Assembly: GCF_001420695.1 (NCBI RefSeq)
Contig: NZ_LJJB01000007.1
Span: 271,890 to 335,889, forward strand
DNA length: 64,000 nt
Reading direction: 5' to 3'
Source of the DNA: Brevibacillus choshinensis
GTDB taxonomy: Bacteria > Bacillota > Bacilli > Brevibacillales > Brevibacillaceae
The position numbers and the translations under genes are program-made. The notes beneath the pieces were generated by a model, which worked only from the letters and a program-made list of their open reading frames with translations, did not search any database and was not told the DNA's origin. Below are positions 34,661 through 43,024 of the stretch, in pieces (the first letter of the stretch is position 1; every line of letters begins with the position of its first letter).

Positions 34661-35374
34661 ATGATTACCAAATGGACCGGTTACTTCGCTGACTGGAGCT
34701 GGTTTGAAAGACTGTGGCTGCTTGCTTTTACCGTCGTCAATGTGTATTTGTTTTTCGCCCTAGATGATACGCTCATCGGCTTGATTGCGTCGTTGACAGG
34801 AATGCTCAGCGTGGTCCTCGTCGCCAAAGGGAAGACCTGGAATTACTACCCGGGCATCATCAACGTAGTGCTCTACGCTTTTGTTGCCTATGGACAAAAA
34901 TATTACGGCGAAGTCATGCTCAATCTTCTCTACTTTTTACCGATGCAGTTTATTGGGCTGTTCATGTGGAGAAAGAACGGTTTGTCCGAAGAAAAACGAA
35001 ATGATGTGAGGGTGGCGGTGATGACCAACCGCGCCCGGATCTATTGGAGCGTGCTATGTCTCGCTGTGACGGTTGTGTATGCTTGGGTACTGAAGACAAT
35101 GGGCGGAGCTCTCCCGTTCATTGACTCCCTGACCGCTGTGCTCTCGATTGTGGCGATGATCTTCATGGTGAAACGCTTTGTAGAACAATGGGTCGTCTGG
35201 ATTCTCATCGATGTGCTGACCATCTACATGTGGCTAGTCGCCTTTATGAGGGATGGCAACGACGTTTCGATCCTCGTCATGTGGACCGCGTATCTCGTGA
35301 ATGCGATCTATGGCTGGCTGAACTGGAGAACACAATATCGCATGCAAAAGGAGGAGAAGGTATGGGAACAGTAG
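34661..35374 (+). CDS. pnuC: Nicotinamide riboside transporter
   Basis: PnuC moves nicotinamide riboside through the membrane by facilitated diffusion, trapped by phosphorylation inside. The 237-residue protein has seven membrane segments and the conserved WNYYPGIINVVLYAFVAYGQ and GEVMLNLLYFLPMQ. ATG 34661 is chosen behind AAAGGGAGAG; the longer frame from 34556 overlaps nrtR. It overlaps the next gene by 13 bases, linking uptake to the kinase. Confidence 0.92.
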   Translation: MITKWTGYFADWSWFERLWLLAFTVVNVYLFFALDDTLIGLIASLTGMLSVVLVAKGKTWNYYPGIINVVLYAFVAYGQKYYGEVMLNLLYFLPMQFIGLFMWRKNGLSEEKRNDVRVAVMTNRARIYWSVLCLAVTVVYAWVLKTMGGALPFIDSLTAVLSIVAMIFMVKRFVEQWVVWILIDVLTIYMWLVAFMRDGNDVSILVMWTAYLVNAIYGWLNWRTQYRMQKEEKVWEQ

Positions 35375-36402
35375 GGTTTATTGGAGGAAAGTTCTTGCCG
35401 CTTCACCAAGGGCATGTTTACGCGATTACTCAGGCGGCGTGCTACTGCGACGAGCTGTATGTCATTCTCTCCTACAGTCAGATTCGTGACCGCAAGCTTT
35501 GTGAGGCAGCAGAAATCCAGGAGATGCCGTATGAAGTTCGACTACGCTGGTTGTCTGGTATGGCGAAAGACATGGAAAATGTGCACGTGCTGGCAGTAGA
35601 AGATGCAGCGGATAGCGACGAAAGCTACGATTGGGCTGCGGGGGCTGCTAATATACGACGTAAAATCGGAAAGCCGATTGACTACGTCTTCAGCTCAGAG
35701 ACGGCTTATGAACCTATTTTCCATCAGTTGTACCCAGAAGCAAAGCACATCATCATCGACGCCGACCGCAGTCAGGTGCCCATTTCCGCCACTCGCATAA
35801 GGGAAGAGGGAGTTTTTGCCCATTGGGAGCAGATTCCTACCATCGTCCGTCCGACTTTTGTGAAAAAAGTGGTGGTGGTAGGCACAGAGAGCTGTGGCAA
35901 ATCGACACTGATCCGATACTTGGCAAAGGTGTACAACACGGTGTTTGTTGAAGAGTACGGGCGGACCGTATGCGAAGAGGTCGGCGGGTGCGAGACCATC
36001 TTGACCGAGGAGTACTACCCGTACATTGCCTATGGCCACAAGATGAAAGAGTACGAAGCGATTAAGCAGGCAAACAAGCTTTTGTTTATCGATACGGAAG
36101 CAATCGTGACGCAGTTTTATTCGGAGCTGTACACGGGACGTACCTTTCCCGTGCTCGATCAGGTAGCGCGAGAGCAACAGTACGATCTCTGGCTTTTCCT
36201 CGAACCAGATGTGCCATGGGTAGATGATGGATTGCGTGTGCATGGGGAGAGCGATGTCCGCCGAGAGAACAATGAGAGACTCCAGCAGATGCTCGATGAG
36301 AGGAACATCTCGTACGTGAAGATCGGGGGAAGCTACCAAGAACGGTTGCAACAAGCGATGTATCATGTGGACGCTTTGCTGCGCCGGAAGACTTCCCAGT
36401 AG
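35362..36402 (+). CDS. NadR-type NMN adenylyltransferase/ribosylnicotinamide kinase
   Basis: The 346-residue protein has an N-terminal nucleotidyltransferase (GGKFLPLHQGHVYAI, with the HxGH motif) and a C-terminal P-loop kinase (GTESCGKSTLIRYLAK, residues about 175-190). It lacks the N-terminal DNA-binding domain of enterobacterial NadR. It would phosphorylate the nicotinamide riboside brought by PnuC and adenylate NMN to NAD. ATG 35362 follows AAGGAGGAG; the frame starting at 35188 is a pnuC shadow. Confidence 0.92.
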   Translation: MGTVGFIGGKFLPLHQGHVYAITQAACYCDELYVILSYSQIRDRKLCEAAEIQEMPYEVRLRWLSGMAKDMENVHVLAVEDAADSDESYDWAAGAANIRRKIGKPIDYVFSSETAYEPIFHQLYPEAKHIIIDADRSQVPISATRIREEGVFAHWEQIPTIVRPTFVKKVVVVGTESCGKSTLIRYLAKVYNTVFVEEYGRTVCEEVGGCETILTEEYYPYIAYGHKMKEYEAIKQANKLLFIDTEAIVTQFYSELYTGRTFPVLDQVAREQQYDLWLFLEPDVPWVDDGLRVHGESDVRRENNERLQQMLDERNISYVKIGGSYQERLQQAMYHVDALLRRKTSQ

Positions 36403-36465
36403 CGGTAAATTCGGCTAGACTAGAGCAACAAGTATGTGAACATATAGGAAGGGAGCTGCTTTTGG

Positions 36466-37053
36466 ATGCACACCATCACGCAACCCGTATCACCCCTTTC
36501 TCTCAAGGAATGGGCTGTCGCCGTCAAAGCGCTGGGAGATGGACACCAGATCATTACGATCCGCAAGGGCGGATTATATGAAGAAACGCGAGAGTTCAGG
36601 CTTGAAAACAACCAGTTTTATCTGTACCCGACCTATGAGCACCAAAAGCAGGAGATGGTCAAACCGGAGTATCAGCATTTGCTGGAGGCGACACGGATCA
36701 GCTGGTCGCCGGAGAAGGAAACGGTGGAAATTGCTTATTTTGCGGAAGTAACAGATGATGTAGAGCTCATGGACGAGGAAAAGCTCCGTGCCTTATCGCC
36801 TTATCATATTTGGACGGACAACTTCGCGGATGTGCGGCTGCACTGGAAAAAGCAAAAGCCTCTCCATATCTTGTTCGCCCGTGTGTACCGTCTGCAGCAG
36901 CCAGTGGAAATCCATATCGATGAAGCGTACAAAGGCTGCAAATCGTGGCATGATCTGCTAGAAGCCATTCCGGGCCAAAGCTTTGAGCCTGTGCTGTCCG
37001 ATGCAGAGTATGCTCAGAAAAAAGATGCAATCCTGAGTATTTTGAACCGTTGA
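36466..37053 (+). CDS. DUF1802 family protein
   Basis: The 195-residue protein opens with LKEWAVAVKALGDGHQIITI and continues with RKGGLYEE, the pattern of DUF1802. LYPTYEHQK follows, and there is no signal peptide or membrane segment. Members are common in Firmicutes and cyanobacteria; the function is unknown. GGGAG precedes the ATG. It stands alone between the NAD genes and an oxidoreductase. Confidence 0.8.
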   Translation: MHTITQPVSPLSLKEWAVAVKALGDGHQIITIRKGGLYEETREFRLENNQFYLYPTYEHQKQEMVKPEYQHLLEATRISWSPEKETVEIAYFAEVTDDVELMDEEKLRALSPYHIWTDNFADVRLHWKKQKPLHILFARVYRLQQPVEIHIDEAYKGCKSWHDLLEAIPGQSFEPVLSDAEYAQKKDAILSILNR

Positions 37054-37087
37054 AGGATGACTTAGGCTGCGAAAGAGGAGGAGTCCA

Positions 37088-38071
37088 ATGATGAAAGCCA
37101 TCGTTGTAACCGAGTTTGGCGGTCCTGAACACATGAAGTTCGTGGAGATGGAAATGCCACAGATACAACCGAAGCAGGTTCTAATCCGCGTGGAAAAGAC
37201 GAGCGTGAATTTTGCAGATATCAAGTCGCGTTATGGAAAGAAAGGAGCAGGCAAACTCCCCTTTATCCCGGGACTTGATGTGGCTGGGGTTATCGCGCAA
37301 GTCGGCCCTGAGGTACAACACTTCCAGCCCGGACAGCGCGTTGTTGCATTCCCCGCCAGCGGTACGTACGCAGAGTACGTCGTTGCAAGTGAAGACCTGA
37401 CATTTGCACTTCCGGACAGCATCGACTTTGATACCGCGGCGGCGAGCCCTGTCGTTTCGTTTACTTCCTATAAATTGCTGGCAGATGTGGCGAGGCTCGT
37501 CCCGGGTGAGACGGTCTTGGTTCACGCGGCTGCTGGTGGAATTGGAACGACAGCGATTCAACTCGCCAAGCTGCTGGGAGCAGGCAAAGTTATCGGCACG
37601 GTGGGCAGTGAAAGCAAAGCAGAAATTTCCCGGGAAGCAGGTGCGGATCACGTCATCTGCAATGATACAGAGGATTTCACAGCAAAAGTGAACGAACTGA
37701 CGGATGGAGCTGGCGCTGATGTTATTCTGGATTCCATTTCTGGCGAGGTTTCGGAGAGAAGCATGGAGTGCCTGGCGTGGTACGGAAGACTCGTCCACTT
37801 TGGAAATGCCAGCGGAGAAGTGGGGACAATCAAAACGATTGATCTACATGCGAGCTGCCGCTCCGTGCTAGGCTTTAGCTTTGGAACCACCCGCAACAAA
37901 CGTCCACAGCTATTGCAGGACACAGCAGAAAAAGTGTTCCAGTACTTAGTGGATGGAAGTCTAAATATCAAGATCGGCAGACGCTTCGCTCTAGAGGACG
38001 CAGCTAGTGCCCACGCGTGGGTGGAGAGCAGGCAGAGTACGGGGAAAGTATTGCTCGATGTGAGGAAGTAA
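37088..38071 (+). CDS. Zinc-free medium-chain dehydrogenase (quinone oxidoreductase type)
   Basis: The 327-residue NADPH-dependent enzyme has the quinone oxidoreductase N-terminus (TEFGGPEHMKF, VNFADIKSRYG), PGLDVAGVI, and the nucleotide loop VHAAAGGIGTTAIQLAKLLG (residues about 141-160). It lacks the cysteine cluster of zinc alcohol dehydrogenases. Substrates are likely quinones or enones. GAGGAGG precedes the ATG; the second Met (37091) is an equal choice. Confidence 0.9.
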   Translation: MMKAIVVTEFGGPEHMKFVEMEMPQIQPKQVLIRVEKTSVNFADIKSRYGKKGAGKLPFIPGLDVAGVIAQVGPEVQHFQPGQRVVAFPASGTYAEYVVASEDLTFALPDSIDFDTAAASPVVSFTSYKLLADVARLVPGETVLVHAAAGGIGTTAIQLAKLLGAGKVIGTVGSESKAEISREAGADHVICNDTEDFTAKVNELTDGAGADVILDSISGEVSERSMECLAWYGRLVHFGNASGEVGTIKTIDLHASCRSVLGFSFGTTRNKRPQLLQDTAEKVFQYLVDGSLNIKIGRRFALEDAASAHAWVESRQSTGKVLLDVRK

Positions 38072-38170
38072 ACTTAGAAAGATTGCGGGAAAAAGTTCTT
38101 GTCCATGTGGCGAGAGCTTTTCTCGCTTTAAAAAGACGCAGTTATATCCCGACAAACAAACGAGCTGTCC

Positions 38171-38382
38171 AGGAAAAAGGAGAAAAAAGCGAAGGTATTA
38201 GGGGCACAGCCGAGGCAGAGTGGAAAAAGCGGAACACGCTTGAGCGTCCACTTTTGAAATATCTCCATGGAAGCAGCAACTTTGGACGCCGTTTCGCTTT
38301 TGGAATGGAGCCGTACAGGAATGACCCCAGCGCAAGTGACCCTACTAACCTGGAGCGTTTTCTCCTTTTTCCGCCCCTCCAC
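38171..38382. repeat. Dispersed structured repeat B, copy 1
   Basis: This 212-bp element matches 55550-55762. The outer arms are GGAAAAAGGAGAAAA (38172-38186) and TTTTCTCCTTTTTCC (38358-38372), perfect complements. The inner arms are AAAAGCG (38225-38231) with CGCTTTT (38295-38301), and GCGTCCA (38244-38250) with TGGACGC (38283-38289). The frames across it are not conserved between copies. It sits between the quinone oxidoreductase and the Rrf2 gene. Confidence 0.85.
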
Positions 38383-38423
38383 GATAGTCCATCCACTCGC
38401 AATAGCCAAAGTTTATTGACCCG

Positions 38424-38458
38424 TTGACTTTATAAACTGTACGAATTAAAATTACAGT
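38424..38458 (+). promoter_or_regulatory. Promoter and candidate operator of the Rrf2 gene
   Basis: TTGACT (38424-38429), 17 bases, TAAAAT (38447-38452) is a good sigma-A promoter. The inverted repeat ACTGTA-N11-TACAGT (38436-38458) covers the -10, which suits autorepression. Confidence 0.65.
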
Positions 38459-38485
38459 ACTCTTCTGGAGGAGGAAGTCGATGAA

Positions 38486-38902
38486 GTGAATAGTGAATTT
38501 ACGATAGCTGTCCACAGCTTAGCCTTATTGGCGAATCTTCCTGACCATATGGCGAGCAGTGAACACATTGCGAAAAATGTATGTACGAATCCGGCAAGAA
38601 TCCGAAAGATCATGAGTATACTGCGAAAGCATGGCTTTGTACGGACAAAGGAGGGGATCGGGGGAGGCTACATTCTGGACTGCGATCCGCGTGAAGTGAA
38701 TCTGGCCCAAATTTATCGGACGATCTCGAATGGGACTCTCAAGCCGCATTGGTGCACGGGAGATCCTCAAGACACCTGTCTCGTATCTGCTAAAATGCAC
38801 TGTGTAATGGATCAAATTTTTATGGAGGCTGAGATCCACTACACCAAGTATCTGGAGCAGATTACCATCCAGTCCGTGCTAGATCGAATCAAGCAGCCAT
38901 AG
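38486..38902 (+). CDS. Rrf2-family regulator with three cysteines
   Basis: The 138-residue protein starts with GTG behind GGAGGAGG; an ATG at 38481 is out of frame. The winged helix (MASSEHIAKNVCTNPARIRK, then GIGGGYIL) is that of Rrf2 proteins. Three cysteines in the C-terminal half (WCTGDPQDTCLVSAKMHC) are spaced C-x7-C-x7-C. Fe-S members such as IscR and NsrR have three cysteines at closer spacing here, so cluster or redox sensing is possible but unproven. Confidence 0.82.
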   Translation: MNSEFTIAVHSLALLANLPDHMASSEHIAKNVCTNPARIRKIMSILRKHGFVRTKEGIGGGYILDCDPREVNLAQIYRTISNGTLKPHWCTGDPQDTCLVSAKMHCVMDQIFMEAEIHYTKYLEQITIQSVLDRIKQP

Positions 38903-38967
38903 TCATTCCATTTCGGTTTTTTATATTCAAACTGTAACTTTTCCAAATACACGTAAGGTGGTGCAAC

Positions 38968-39360
38968 ATGATGAGTCGTGAAGAACAATCGATGGTTGGC
39001 GAATGGGTTCGAGGTAAGACCAAAAAAGGTGAGCTGATCCACGGTTTTGTGGAAAGCATCGATTCAACAGGGAGCACCGTTCATGTGTACGTGGTTAATT
39101 GTGATAACGACATGACGGTGGGAAAAGTAATCGCTATCCCTATAAGCAGGGTCGAGGTGATGAATGAATCCAGTGTAATCGATGAGGAACATCTGAGCGA
39201 TCTGATTGATCTCGCTTTAGCAACGAGGGATCAGGAATGGTTTAGAGAGCTTGTTGCGACATCCAAATCATTGCAAAAGAACTTGCAAGGTAGAGAAAAA
39301 AGGACTGCAGAGCATCGATACATCCGTAATCGCTTGGGAACATCTGCTATCTGGGAATAA
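38968..39360 (+). CDS. IDEAL-domain protein
   Basis: The 130-residue protein has a beta-rich N-terminal half (GEWVRGKTKKGELIHGFVES) and a C-terminal IDEAL-type helix pair (LSDLIDLALATRDQEWFREL, residues about 73-92). IDEAL domains occur in small Firmicute proteins of mostly unknown role. AAGGTGG precedes the ATG. No partner is obvious, although a thioredoxin-like gene follows 35 bases later on the same strand. Confidence 0.7.
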   Translation: MMSREEQSMVGEWVRGKTKKGELIHGFVESIDSTGSTVHVYVVNCDNDMTVGKVIAIPISRVEVMNESSVIDEEHLSDLIDLALATRDQEWFRELVATSKSLQKNLQGREKRTAEHRYIRNRLGTSAIWE

Positions 39361-39395
39361 CGGTTTATACAGTATAATGCGTAGGGGGAAAAAGG

Positions 39396-39959
39396 ATGGC
39401 TACTGTAGCACACAATCCATGGTTCGAAAAAGGGATGACTTTTGAGCAGTACGTGGAGGCCATGAAGGTAAACCGCGAAGAACTGACGCGCGTCTATGAG
39501 CAGCTCGAGTTTTCCGCTGATGATTTGGCGGTATGGAAGGAAGTCGCTCAGCGTAACTGGAGAGGCATCGTTCTAACAGCTGATTGGTGCGGGGATGCTG
39601 CCCTGAATGTGCCGGTCGTGCAAAAAATCGCGGAACAGAGTCAGATGGAGCTGCGTTATTTGATCCGTGACGAGAATCTCGAACTGATGGATCAGTATTT
39701 GACCAATGGAACATCCCGTGCGATTCCGATCTTCATCTTCATCGACCAAGAGGGAGAAATGAAGGCGGTATGGGGACCTCGATCTCCAGAAGTACAAGAT
39801 CTGATCACTAGCTTGCGCAGTCAATTGCCTGCTGCTGATGCATCAGATTTTGAAGAAAAGCAGAAAAACGTCTATCGCGACTTCAAACAACACATCACGA
39901 CCGATCCTGCTATTTGGCGCACGGTGATCGACAGTGTAAAAGCCAAGCTTCAGGGATAA
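39396..39959 (+). CDS. Thioredoxin-fold protein
   Basis: The 187-residue protein contains VLTADWCGDAALNVPVVQKI, a thioredoxin-like active-site loop with only one cysteine (W-C-G-D), and the cis-Pro segment SRAIPIFIFID. It matches the thioredoxin family of bacilli (Thioredoxin_9 type). With a single cysteine it may work by a monothiol mechanism. AGGGGGAAAAAGG precedes the ATG. Confidence 0.82.
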   Translation: MATVAHNPWFEKGMTFEQYVEAMKVNREELTRVYEQLEFSADDLAVWKEVAQRNWRGIVLTADWCGDAALNVPVVQKIAEQSQMELRYLIRDENLELMDQYLTNGTSRAIPIFIFIDQEGEMKAVWGPRSPEVQDLITSLRSQLPAADASDFEEKQKNVYRDFKQHITTDPAIWRTVIDSVKAKLQG

Positions 39960-40012
39960 AGAGAGGCGCATAGAGAGAAAAATATACTTGGATAGGACTG
40001 GATAAAATAGAA

Positions 40013-41218
40013 ATGAGAAGTACAGAGAATAATCAACGACCGATTCTTTTCCTCATGGTCAACATGTTCATTGCGATGCTGGGAATCGGCCTGATCATTC
40101 CCATTCTTCCCGAATTTTTAAAGGAATTTGACGCGGGTGGCAAGACCGCTGGATATTTGATCGCGGCTTTGGGTTTGACGCAGTTTTTATTTTCACCGAT
40201 TGCAGGGGAATGGTCCGATAAATACGGTCGGAAGATCATGATCGTATCAGGACTTGCGTTGTTTACGATTTCCAATCTGCTTTTTGCAATGGCAGAACAC
40301 ATCTCGATGCTGTACATTTCCCGGTTGATCGGGGGAATCGGCGCTGCTGCTATGATTCCTTCGATGCTGGCATATGTAGCAGACATTACGACGGAAGAAA
40401 AACGGGGGAAAGGCTTGGGCCTCCTGGGTGCGGCCATGTCGCTTGGTTTTGTGATTGGGCCAGGGATTGGCGGTTTCCTCGCCGAGCTCGGACTGCGGAC
40501 TCCGTTGTATGTATCGGCAGCGGTAGGGGCTTTGGCAACTATTGGCTCTTTGCTGTTCTTGCCTGAATCGCTCTCGAAAGAAGCACAGATGGCGTCGCGA
40601 AATGCAATAGAAAAGAAGGAAAACATCTTTGTCCAGCTGGGCAAGTCGATTAAAGCTCCTTATTTCATCATGCTGATCCTCATCTTTACGATGACCTTTG
40701 GCTTGGCGAACTTTGAAGCGATCTTTCCGTTGTTTGTGGATGCGAAATTCGCCTACACCGCGCGTGACATCTCCATTATCATCACGGTGGGGGCATTGGC
40801 AGGTACGATTGTTCAGGCAGCGTTTATCGGAAAGCTGATCACTCGCTTTGGTGAGAAAAAATTGATCAACTGGACGTTCTTCTTCTCCGCAATATCCATG
40901 GTGCTGATGCTTCTGTCCGGGAACTTCTGGTATATGCTCGTGCTGACCGTGATTTTCTTTACACTCACTTCCATCATGCGTCCAGCCATCAATACACTCA
41001 TCTCCAAGAAGGCCGGTGACGAACAAGGCTTCGTGGCGGGGATGAACAATGCCTACATGAGTCTGGGTAACATCTTTGGACCAGCTGCAGCAGGCACGCT
41101 GTACGATGTACATTTGAATGCGCCTTATTTAGTCGGTGCTATTATTTTGATCGTCAGCCTGTTCCTTTCGAGAAGAGAAGGGCGAAGAAAAATCAAGCCA
41201 ATTGCGGCTCAAACCTAA
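40013..41218 (+). CDS. MFS multidrug efflux transporter, NorA/Bmr type
   Basis: The 401-residue protein has 12 membrane segments. Motif A lies in GEWSDKYGRKIMIVSG, motif B in LYISRLIGGIGAAAMIPS and motif C in GFVIGPGIGGFLAE. These are drug:H+ antiporter features of Bmr, Blt and NorA. The ribosome site is weak. A bidirectional terminator follows. Confidence 0.9.
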   Translation: MRSTENNQRPILFLMVNMFIAMLGIGLIIPILPEFLKEFDAGGKTAGYLIAALGLTQFLFSPIAGEWSDKYGRKIMIVSGLALFTISNLLFAMAEHISMLYISRLIGGIGAAAMIPSMLAYVADITTEEKRGKGLGLLGAAMSLGFVIGPGIGGFLAELGLRTPLYVSAAVGALATIGSLLFLPESLSKEAQMASRNAIEKKENIFVQLGKSIKAPYFIMLILIFTMTFGLANFEAIFPLFVDAKFAYTARDISIIITVGALAGTIVQAAFIGKLITRFGEKKLINWTFFFSAISMVLMLLSGNFWYMLVLTVIFFTLTSIMRPAINTLISKKAGDEQGFVAGMNNAYMSLGNIFGPAAAGTLYDVHLNAPYLVGAIILIVSLFLSRREGRRKIKPIAAQT

Positions 41219-41222
41219 TCAG

Positions 41223-41255
41223 AAAAAGGACCCGTAGAAACGGGTCCTTTTTTAT
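41223..41255. terminator. Bidirectional terminator
   Basis: AAAAAGGACCCG (41223-41234) and CGGGTCCTTTTT (41241-41252) are perfect complements with a 6-base loop. T-runs exist on both strands, serving the MFS gene and the convergent SLH gene. Confidence 0.9.
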
Positions 41256-41291
41256 TGCCGAAACGAGCCAAAAAAGCCTGGGCAAAACTAC

Positions 41292-41951
41292 TTACGATTT
41301 TGGTGTATCAGCGGCAGGTCCAGGGTGCGCCTGCAAGTATTCAAGGGCGTGGTAGATGAGCTCGGCAGCGTCTGCACGGGTCAATTCTTCTTTTGGATGC
41401 AGCTTGCGATCGGCATCCAACTGGACGATTTTAAGAACAATCGCACGTTGAATCGCGCCTTGGTATTCTACCGTGAGCTCGTCACTGTCCGCAAATTCTA
41501 CAGGAGCAATTTTAATCATAGGAAGGTGATTCTTTTTCTCCATCCCTACCATGAGCTGGTGGATAAATTCTTCACGCGTCCAAGATTTGTTTGGATCAAA
41601 ATCAGCAGGTAGCTCGATCCCGTTTTGGATAGCGATCTGCAAAACATCCGCATACCACTCTCCAGGATCAACATTCAGAGTAGGCTTTCCAGTCTGTGTC
41701 GGATCCGCCTCCAGGCTCAGTGCGTTTACAATCAACTGGATCCCTTGAGCTGCTGTCATGACCGCTTCCGGCATGTAGCGATTTGCATCCACACCATGAA
41801 CATAGCCTTTTTCTTGTAAAGCGATGATCTTCTCTTTTGCTGCTACGTGATTGAGATCCGTAAAAGGAGTAGTTGCAGCAAAACTTTGTTGACCAAAGGA
41901 CAGTGTGAGCAGTGCTACGATCGGCAGGGCCATCAGTTTGCGCGCTTTCAT
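41292..41951 (-). CDS. Secreted S-layer-homology (SLH) protein
   Basis: ATG at 41951 is chosen behind GAGGTGG; the longer frame to 42011 lacks a site. The 219-residue product starts with a signal peptide (MKARKLMALPIVALLTLSFG, cut after QSFA) and has SLH-type repeats (FTDLNHVAAKEKIIALQEKG, a middle repeat, and LTRADAAELIYHALEYL). SLH domains bind pyruvylated wall polymers, so it should sit on the cell surface. No other domain is present. Confidence 0.85.
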   Translation of the reverse strand: MKARKLMALPIVALLTLSFGQQSFAATTPFTDLNHVAAKEKIIALQEKGYVHGVDANRYMPEAVMTAAQGIQLIVNALSLEADPTQTGKPTLNVDPGEWYADVLQIAIQNGIELPADFDPNKSWTREEFIHQLMVGMEKKNHLPMIKIAPVEFADSDELTVEYQGAIQRAIVLKIVQLDADRKLHPKEELTRADAAELIYHALEYLQAHPGPAADTPKS

Positions 41952-42036
41952 TAAGAGCCACCTCGTCTCATGTTGTTGAGTTTTACGTATATGGGACGAG
42001 ATGCATCGCAATCCGTTTCAATGACTTGCACATTCG

Positions 42037-42423
42037 TTAACGAGATTCTTTTTTAGGCGATCGATCTACGAGTCGAGGATTGGCAGGCACGTTGTTTTCG
42101 GATGGATCTTCCTCCACAAATCGCTTGAGAGCTTGCATTTTATTCTCCCAAAAACGCTCGTAGTACGACAGCCAGTCCTTCAGTTCCAGCAAAGGCTCAG
42201 GCTGCATGCGGTATCTCGTCTCGCGCCCCACCTTTTGCTCTTTGACCAGACCTGCTTCTGATAAGACTCGCAGATGCTTGGAAACGGCAGTCCGACTCAT
42301 GGGAAAATGTCCGCTGATCGTGGTGACCGACATTTCCTGCTCGACTAGCAAATGTAAAAGCTGGCGTCGGGTAGGGTCGGCGATGGCTTGAAAGACATCA
42401 TGCTTAGCGGCAGATGAGTTCAT
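42037..42423 (-). CDS. ArsR-family regulator
   Basis: The 128-residue winged-helix protein has AIADPTRRQLLHLLVEQEMS and SRTAVSKHLRVLSEAGLV, typical of the ArsR/SdpR group. There are no metal-binding cysteines. Its ATG overlaps the stop of the SRPBCC gene (TAATG), a common pairing in which the regulator represses both genes. Confidence 0.9.
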   Translation of the reverse strand: MNSSAAKHDVFQAIADPTRRQLLHLLVEQEMSVTTISGHFPMSRTAVSKHLRVLSEAGLVKEQKVGRETRYRMQPEPLLELKDWLSYYERFWENKMQALKRFVEEDPSENNVPANPRLVDRSPKKESR

Positions 42424-42848
42424 TATTGCTCCACGAATTGGCGCAGTTTAGGCAGTACAGAAGAATCCCAGCCTTGGTTCATGCGATCTCTGACAACCGT
42501 GTGTGTTTCGCCCACTTCAGTGACGGTGTCTTCGGACCATCCAGAATGGATCAGCGTAAATTCAGTTTTCCCATCCAGATCCTTCAACGAAAAGGTGACG
42601 ACCCAGTCCTTGCCCCACGAAAAAACGAGGCGATTGGGGGGATCCAGCTCTTTTACCTCGCAGGGTGAGTCTCCATAAGGTGAAAAAATCGTGAAGGTCT
42701 GTCCTTCAATGGCTTGAAAATTGTTTGGCATAAACCAAGCGGCAATCCCTTCTGCAGTAGAAACAGCTTGCCATACTTTTTGCAAAGGAGCTTCAAATAC
42801 GAGTGTCTGAACGATATCAGGAATCGTTCCGTTGGCATGGTTTGACAT
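42423..42848 (-). CDS. SRPBCC/AHSA1-domain protein
   Basis: ATG at 42848 is chosen behind GGAGG; the longer frame to 42947 crosses the promoter. The 141-residue protein has the AHSA1 pattern (VFEAPLQKVWQAVSTAEGIA, AAWFMPNNF, RLVFSWG, WDSSVLPKLRQFVE). The helix-grip fold binds small hydrophobic ligands. Partner of the ArsR gene downstream. Confidence 0.88.
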   Translation of the reverse strand: MSNHANGTIPDIVQTLVFEAPLQKVWQAVSTAEGIAAWFMPNNFQAIEGQTFTIFSPYGDSPCEVKELDPPNRLVFSWGKDWVVTFSLKDLDGKTEFTLIHSGWSEDTVTEVGETHTVVRDRMNQGWDSSVLPKLRQFVEQ

Positions 42849-42918
42849 GAGTAACCTCCATATGAATGAAATCAGTAGCAGACAAATCAAAAAGCGAAAC
42901 CAAAACGTTTCGCGTTTA

Positions 42919-42947
42919 TTATAGGAAACCAATTGGTTTCGCGTCAA
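42919..42947 (-). promoter_or_regulatory. SRPBCC-arsR promoter with a palindromic operator as its spacer
   Basis: On the minus strand TTGACG (42947-42942), 17 bases, CTATAA (42924-42919) forms a promoter. Its spacer is almost exactly the perfect 16-bp palindrome GAAACCAATTGGTTTC (42925-42940). This is an ideal place for the ArsR protein to block transcription. GTTTCGCG is repeated on both sides. Confidence 0.75.
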
Positions 42948-43024
42948 GTAGTTTCCGTTTACCAGATTGCTTGCTCACCGTTACAATAGGGGGAGATGAG
43001 AAAAGTAGCCAAGGGGAGGAGCAC

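Noticed and set aside
38017-38427. A plus-strand frame of 136 codons after the quinone oxidoreductase
   Set aside because: It lies mostly within repeat B, and the matching region in copy 2 of the repeat does not keep the frame.
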